Shown here one piece after another: positions 58,145 to 64,000 of a DNA stretch of 64,000 nt. Position 1 is the first letter of the stretch. Every line of letters begins with the position of its first letter. The notes under the pieces are model-generated. The model was not told where the DNA came from and made no database searches. It worked only from the letters and a program-made list of their open reading frames with translations. Source of the DNA: Dasypus novemcinctus (taxonomy: Eukaryota > Chordata > Mammalia > Cingulata > Dasypodidae); contig NC_080689.1 in NCBI RefSeq assembly GCF_030445035.2, positions 21,853,278-21,917,277 of the forward strand, read 5' to 3'. The position numbers and the translations under genes were made by a program.

Positions 58145-58650
58145 CTTCTTTTTATTTTTTTAATGAGTTTCTTTTTATTAGAGAAGTTGTATATTTACCA
58201 AAAAATAATGCAGAAAATAAAGTTCCTATATACCATCCCTATTAGTAGCACGTTGAATTAGTGTGGTATCTTTGCTACGATTAATGAAAGAATATTATAG
58301 TAATTATACTGTTAACTATAATCCATAGCTTACATTAAAGTTCATTGTTTATGTTGTACAGTCTTATGTTGTTTGTTTAATTTTTATTCTAGTAACATAT
58401 ATATAACTTAAAATTTCCCCTTTTAACCACATCCAAAATATGTAACTCAGTGCTGTCAATTATGTTCACAATGTTGTGCCACCATCACCACCCTCCATTA
58501 CCAAAACTTTTCCATCACGTTAACTTTCCATTCCCTACCCTACCTTGACTCCTGGTAATCTGTATTCTAGTTTTTAACTTACAAATTTGCTTAATTTAAC
58601 CACTTCTTACAAATGCCCCTTGTCTAAATAAACATTCTCCAACTGACGGA
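58145..58650 (-). repeat. Old L1 3'UTR fragment, antisense
   Basis: ttgtatatttaccaaaaaat, then gttaactataatccatag, then gttcacaatgttgtgccacc and atcaccaccctccatta are typical reversed text of the 3'UTR of older placental L1 families. Confidence 0.78.
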
Positions 58651-60310
58651 AAATAGAATCATTTCATCATCTTTTTTCATTTATGCTGGCAGTACCAGGA
58701 GTGCAATGAAATAAAGTGCATAGACAAAAGGAATATTAAATATAACATGTGGTGTAGTGTACTAGACAAAAGGTTTTGTTTCTGACCCTTCCCCTCCCTG
58801 TACCTCTAATTGTCTGTGTGACCATAAACAAGCCACTTAACCTCCATTTCCTGATCCAAAATGTTGTGTTTAATATGCACACTTCTAACATGCCTCCCTA
58901 TCTAACAGTCCTTGATTTTAGTGCTCAAAACAAGATCACACCTGTCCTTTACAAAGCCTCAGGCTTTTTTGTTTTTCCAGCACTATTTCTTTTATACTTC
59001 AATATCACTAAGAGCACTCCAACTCTTTTTAGGCTATCAAACGAAGACACTCAAAAATTTTAAATAACTTCCTATAATTGATATGGATAAGAAAAATCTG
59101 TACTAGCAAGGAACATAAATTGCAATCTAGAGAGTTTAGGAAAACACAGAAACAAAATTATCTCCTTATTGCTATATTCCAAATTACTAAGCAAGATACC
59201 TGACTCCAAACGTTTATAGTGATGTATAGAGATATTCCACGATGAAAATATAATTTGTATCACTTTGGTTTCAAATTTTCCTATCATATATATAGATATA
59301 TATACTCTTTTGTATCTATATGATTGGATAGTAGCAGTCTTAAATCTATGATATAAAATGGAAAGCCATTAGCAACATATTAATGTTAAAAAGTAGTTAC
59401 ACAGAGGGAAGTATAGTATGATCCTTTTATACTTACTCATATATTCTTATATATTTCAAAAACATACATATATATATCTACATAGATAAATGGAAAGATA
59501 TTCTTTAATTAACTATTAATGGATTATAAGTGCCTTTTCACTTTTTACTATTTTTGAATTTCTTATACACAAATTATTTCATTAAAAATAATAAAAGCAC
59601 AGATGTTAAAAAAAATCTAAACATTTCAAATCAAAGTCTAAATTTATTCCAAAGTTGCTTTTTCTAAACCACAGTAATTATCACATTCAGATTTATAAAT
59701 AAACAAATTGCTTCTTTTATTCTCCCTTATATTTATGGCACAAAGTGGTTATTTTTCATTGTATGCAAGAAAATTTTATGGCAAATGGAGATGTATCCAT
59801 GCAAATAATGTTTTTATTTTTTAATTCAAGAGATTATCAAAAATTCTCTCCAAAACGCAGACTAAATAGTTTAATTTTGGCACTTGGAGGTGAACCCCTC
59901 ACCTAACAGTGTCTGCTACATAGTAGATACCCAATGAATATTTTTGAATCAATAATTAATTTTAACATATAATTTTAATTGCATCATATGGTATCTTTAA
60001 ACTCCAGGTTATCATGGAAGTTTAAGTGTTAGCTCCCATTTAATAGATGAGGAATTCCTAAAAGTCTCTTATTGAATGCCAGCAGTGAAATCAAACAGGG
60101 CTTTTTCTCTCAGAGGACTTGAAGAGCAGAGTTATGTTTGTTCATAGACATAACCTATATGACACCTCAAGAAGTCTGAGTTGGTTTTACTATTAATTAT
60201 TTTATTAAAAAAGAAATTCACATTATTCTATATTTACTTGTAAAATAAGTATTACAATACATATAACTTTAAAGAATAGAAAAATAAATCCTGCAATACC
60301 ACCACTGAAG
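58651..60310. repeat. Mostly unassigned, with a MIR-end relic
   Basis: 59900-59955 (ctacatagtagatacccaat, then gaatatttttgaatcaataa) resembles the MIR/L2 3' end. A TA-rich run lies near 59285-59306. The 95-codon ORF at 58776-59063 has no known motif. Confidence 0.4.
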
Positions 60311-60319
60311 AAAACCACT

Positions 60320-60600
60320 AAAAAGATTTTAGTTTATGTCATTAATATCATTTTAACCTTTTCTTGTATATGCGTGTTACATGTATGTATACGTGTCTTT
60401 AAATCAAGGAATTAGATTGTATTTTCTGTTTTGAATATGCATTTTTTCACTTACCAGTAATGCATGGCCATCTTTGAATCATATCAAATATTTTTTCTAC
60501 AAAAATATTTCAGTTCATGTTATTAAACAGATGTTATTTTATTTTATGAATGTGATTTCATTTTTTAAACTGCTATGAATTTTCCTCCAATCTTGAAATG
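60320..60600 (-). repeat. Possible old L1 relic, antisense
   Basis: ttttttcacttaccagtaat, then gcatggccatctttgaatc, recalls reversed text of old L1 ORF2 3' regions (ttttcacttaacaatat then catctttccatgtc). Weak. Confidence 0.4.
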
Positions 60601-61690
60601 CTAATTTTTCTTGGAACTACAAATGAGTCTTCTCAGGATGGATTATCAACTGAAGAATTTGCCAAATTATAGAATGCATCTTGATTCCATGTGTTGAACC
60701 TTTAAAAATCTAGAAAAAACAACAATGACAAAGTATTACACCTAACATTGATTGTGGTAGGTTTTAAAAATGAGGAAAGCTGTGTCTCTAATTGCAATTA
60801 CAGCCCTCATCAGGATTGGGCCACTGCCCACCTGAATTGGCTGAACTCCCATTGGAACACAAAGACATGTTCTACCTCATCCAAAATGTCAGATTCAACT
60901 GTTCCCTTTTCTAGGTCTGCATATAATTCCCCTGCCATTTTCTCAGCCTTGAAGAATTTATTTATCATCTTAAAAAACTAAAATGAGTCTCTGCTTCAAG
61001 GTGCAGATTTTTAAAAAAAATCCCACCCCCTTAACACTACAACAAGAAGAGATTTGTCCTACCTTGGGACTTGGGTAGCTCTTATTGTTTGCCCTCTTCA
61101 TGCATCATTTGCATGTGTTAGCTTATCCTGTGTCTGTGCCCTACCATCTAGATTGCAAGTGCCTAGACGCAGAACTCATGATTTAACAGCTTTCTTTCTA
61201 TCACATCTATTAGTCCCATGTATTTCATATAATAGATGCCCTGTTAAGATTTCTTACATGAATGGACTATCATAAACATGTTTCATATGGCTAAAAGGAA
61301 GCAAGGTGTGAACTGTGTATTGATAGGATGAGTTACTAATTCCCTGAGATAATTTTTCACGTTTCTGCGATTTATATACATGTTTAGGTGGTCCTACACA
61401 AGTAAGTATTAATAGTATTAAATGGATTCCTAACCCCGATCTGAATGAGAGAATGCTTATAACTTTTGAATCTAAGTGTCTGAGTCCACAAACTTTTGTT
61501 CCTAAATAAACAGATGACTTACAATAACTTCTGGTAGCTTTTAAATCATTGTATTCTTAATCTGTGTGCAAGAGTTTCTAACTCCACACATTTAATTTAT
61601 ATGGCAGGCTTTAAAGTTTTATCACCAAATTATCACTTAAAAAGATAAGTTCTATCTCTGAAAAAAGCAGGTGTGGTGAAGCATCATCAT
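60601..61690. repeat. Unassigned, possible L2-like relic at 61040-61260
   Basis: tctagattgcaagtgcctag near 61149 and the following text vaguely follow the L2 3' end. Otherwise no feature is seen. Confidence 0.35.
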
Positions 61691-61713
61691 TTCCTCCTTT
61701 GTTTCAGGTAAGT
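61691..61713 (+). promoter_or_regulatory. Possible recursive (ratchet) splice site
   Basis: ttcctcctttgtttcag|gtaagt puts a strong 3' splice site directly against a strong 5' splice site (junction 61707/61708). Vertebrate recursive sites in long introns of large genes have this form. Without RNA it remains a sequence match. It is on the same strand as the exon candidate at 49284. Confidence 0.3.
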
Positions 61714-63565
61714 TGCAAACTCTTTATTGTCAATAATTTATTTGGTGAAAGGATCACAGACTTCAAATCAGTCTGAAGCTAACAGCAGATGCTCACCTAC
61801 AAGGCCGTGTGTTCAGCTTCCATCCCAGCCCTCTTTTCTGTCTGCCTAGTTTGCTGATACCTCTGAAATAGCTGCCCTGCATTTGGAAAGGCACCAGGAT
61901 CTTGACCCTGAGCCCTTGCAAGGTGTGGAGAGGACCAGTAGGAGAGTATTGGAAAATATCCCATCTACAGAGCCTCTCCCCACCCTCATCTTCAGTTGTG
62001 TCTGAGGCAATTCATTGGATATGCAGGTGTGGCAGAAAGAAGGAGCCAGTTGCAGCTGCCTGTGACATGAGGTTAATTATTTACACTTTAGAGTAGTAAG
62101 AAGAATAAGGTCTCCCCCATTTATTTCTTACCTCTTTCAAGCCTCAAATGACTGAGTCAGAGACTCAGACAATATGAATTGTCAGGTCTAACTGCCCATC
62201 TTGACCTCCTTGCTTCAGTGGCAGCTCCTTTTCTTTAGCCAATTGATTGTGATTTGAAAAAAAAAAGCTAAGATTCCTACAGCCAGCACATAGCAGAGAA
62301 CGGAAGCAATTACCCAGAGAGTTTAAGGAAAGACAGGAAAGAATTTCTGAACATATAAGCCAAATAGAAAATTAACCCATGAAAAATTGAAAGCATCAAT
62401 TCTCATCACAGTTCAGTTCTCCCCTTGCACAATGATGTTCCTGAGCTTAAATGCAAAGAGATAGGAGGTAGCTAAATGCCGCTTATTTATCCTGCTTGAT
62501 TCAGACCTACCAAACTCAAACTTTTTGCTTTAGTCAATCACCATTCTCTGTTTTGCCTTTGCTGCAAAAAGCTAGACCCACAAGTTCTCAACCATTACCT
62601 AATTCAGGGTTATTTAGTGATCTACTCTTTCAGCAATCATGTGAATGATTAGCAGGTAGTTTCAATCCTCCCTTCACTTGCCCTCCTACCTTTTTTTATT
62701 CTTTCCTACATTTTCCCCCATTTCTGGGAACCCAGTGGATACACCCTTCCTTGGTCTCCCAAGACTTCTGGTCGCTCCTAGACATTATCCTGGGTAATAC
62801 CCTATATATCTGCTCTATCACAATGCACCATTCACTGCCATTTTTGTTCAGAAATGTGTTTATTTTTATAGCTTGTATTAAATGTGACAAGTTAATACAA
62901 TAATAGGTTAACTTATTATCCTACAGGTTAGACTTTTACATTTTAATGGGAATTGGGATGCAACTGGGATTTGTATCTTCCAAACTCTTAAGCCACTGGA
63001 GTTAAAACAGTGTGACAATTCCAGGCACAGAAGACAATGAAGGATGATTGTGGAGCAGGTACCCCTTTTACTGCCTATAAAACACCCCTGTGATGCCACG
63101 TATAAAACTGGGTACCTGTTAAATCCCAACTGATGTTTCACATTTTTCTGTTTTATTCTGGGATTGAAATACACTGTCATTATTATGTCAGGCACCTTGT
63201 TCATGTCATCCTTACTTCTCACATTTTTAGAAATCACTTTGATATTGCTTCCTGAAAAAATCTGAGTAGGAAGGAGTTCCTTTTTATTCCACTATATATA
63301 AACTCCTAAACTTCTATCCTTTCCTTTTCTGCCTGCTCAAGCAAAATTGGCCAGTGAATCTCTCTGAGCCTCTCCTCAATTCTCCTTTTCATAGGAGAAA
63401 GAAAATGCCAAGACCAATGATGAACCCTACTGACATTTATTTGTTTCAGCAAATATCATGGGGGGCCACTTTGGAGGAAAAAGACCTGAGCTTTACTTTT
63501 AAAATAGACCTGGGTTTATTTTAATTCTGTTCCTTACTCATTGTGACCCATTTATCAAGATGACT
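61714..63565. other. Unassigned unique sequence
   Basis: No repeat or gene is recognised. The 109-codon minus ORF at 62908-63237 and the 64-codon ORFs have no known domains. Confidence 0.4.
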
Positions 63566-63569
63566 GATA

Positions 63570-63830
63570 TATCTGGGCCTCTGTTTAAACATCTATAAAG
63601 TATTGGTAATATTATTTACCTTGCAGGGTTGTTGTTGGGATTGGAAAAAAATGTTTATGAAGTGCCTAATGTTGTAAATACTCTATGTTAAGTGAATGGG
63701 AGCTATTATTATTATTTGTGAGCACTGTACTAAGTGTTGCAGGAATTACAAAGATGATAAGATAGATCGCTCTCTTCAAGATGCTCACAGGCTAGTGGTG
63801 TGTTAAACTGAGGCTGAAAACACTATGATA
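63570..63830 (+). repeat. MIR plus adjoining ancient repeat
   Basis: ggcctctgtttaaacatcta, then ttaccttgcagggttgttg, then gaagtgcctaatgttgtaaa match MIR. 63718-63810 (agcactgtactaagtgttgc, then gatgctcacaggctagtgg) resembles another ancient repeat core. A TTGG tetranucleotide run follows at 63907-63922. Confidence 0.7.
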
Positions 63831-64000
63831 TAGGAAAGCAAGTAAATCTCCCTTCAAAGAACAGTCAACCGCTTTGAGAGTTCAGAGAAGCGAGAGAGGT
63901 TTTCTGTTGGTTGGTTGGTTGGTTTCTAGATTAAGGAATCAGAGAAGCCAGCATGGATGTAAGCCTTGGAGAATCGGTGGATATTGAATAAAAAAATGAT

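Noticed and set aside
1..64000. CRISPR arrays, operons, plasmid or phage features, riboswitches
   Set aside because: Base composition, SINE/LINE content and lack of dense ORFs show mammalian DNA. No regularly spaced repeat array or bacterial gene was seen.

Overview
This is a 64 kb stretch of AT-rich, repeat-dense mammalian nuclear DNA. Several copies of a tRNA-Ala-headed SINE with A/B boxes match the DAS-SINE type known from armadillos, and the L1 and L2/MIR/MER5A repeats fit a placental mammal. I infer a xenarthran, most likely an armadillo (Dasypus-like). No complete protein-coding gene is visible. The window looks intergenic or deep intronic, with three weak splice-like signals on the + strand: a possible exon at 49284-49360, a possible micro-exon at 10278-10315 and an AG|GTAAGT ratchet-like site at 61707/61708.

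Layout. 0.3-1.2 kb holds a weak old L1/HAL1-like stretch. 1.2-4.7 kb holds two copies of a polyadenylated repeat that I call element X, plus a short SINE. 6.5-8.2 kb is an old L1 tail followed by an L2 fragment broken by three small retroposons. 9.4-14.2 kb is mostly unique DNA with ancient repeats (MIR, MER5A) and a young DAS SINE at 10.9 kb. 14.3-18.0 kb is a 5'-truncated L1 split by an X copy. 21.0-31.6 kb is a nested retroelement cluster. An antisense L1 (here L1-E), with its 5' end and a tandem-monomer 5'UTR present but two large internal deletions, hosts a 6.3 kb insertion. That insertion reads as one L1 (L1-D) carrying about 100 bp of non-L1 sequence and an X copy at its 3' end, flanked by a perfect 14 bp target-site duplication. 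A further X copy lies inside L1-D. 32.5-36.4 kb is an old L1 broken by a SINE and an X copy. 38.8 kb is a patchwork SINE. 41.4 kb is an internally deleted X copy. 49.66-54.75 kb is a full-length U6 snRNA pseudogene fused to a 5'-truncated L1 with a perfect 15 bp target-site duplication. 54.8-64 kb is mostly unique DNA with old repeat relics.

The elements work together as an L1 machine and its passengers. L1 ORF2 (endonuclease and reverse transcriptase) evidently mobilised L1 itself, the DAS SINEs, U6 RNA and element X: these carry poly(A) tails, 5' truncations and target-site duplications. All L1 reading frames here are broken. The points most worth a second look are the U6/L1 chimera, the L1 3' transduction of X, the about 400 bp L1 5'UTR monomers, and element X, which I cannot assign to a named family.
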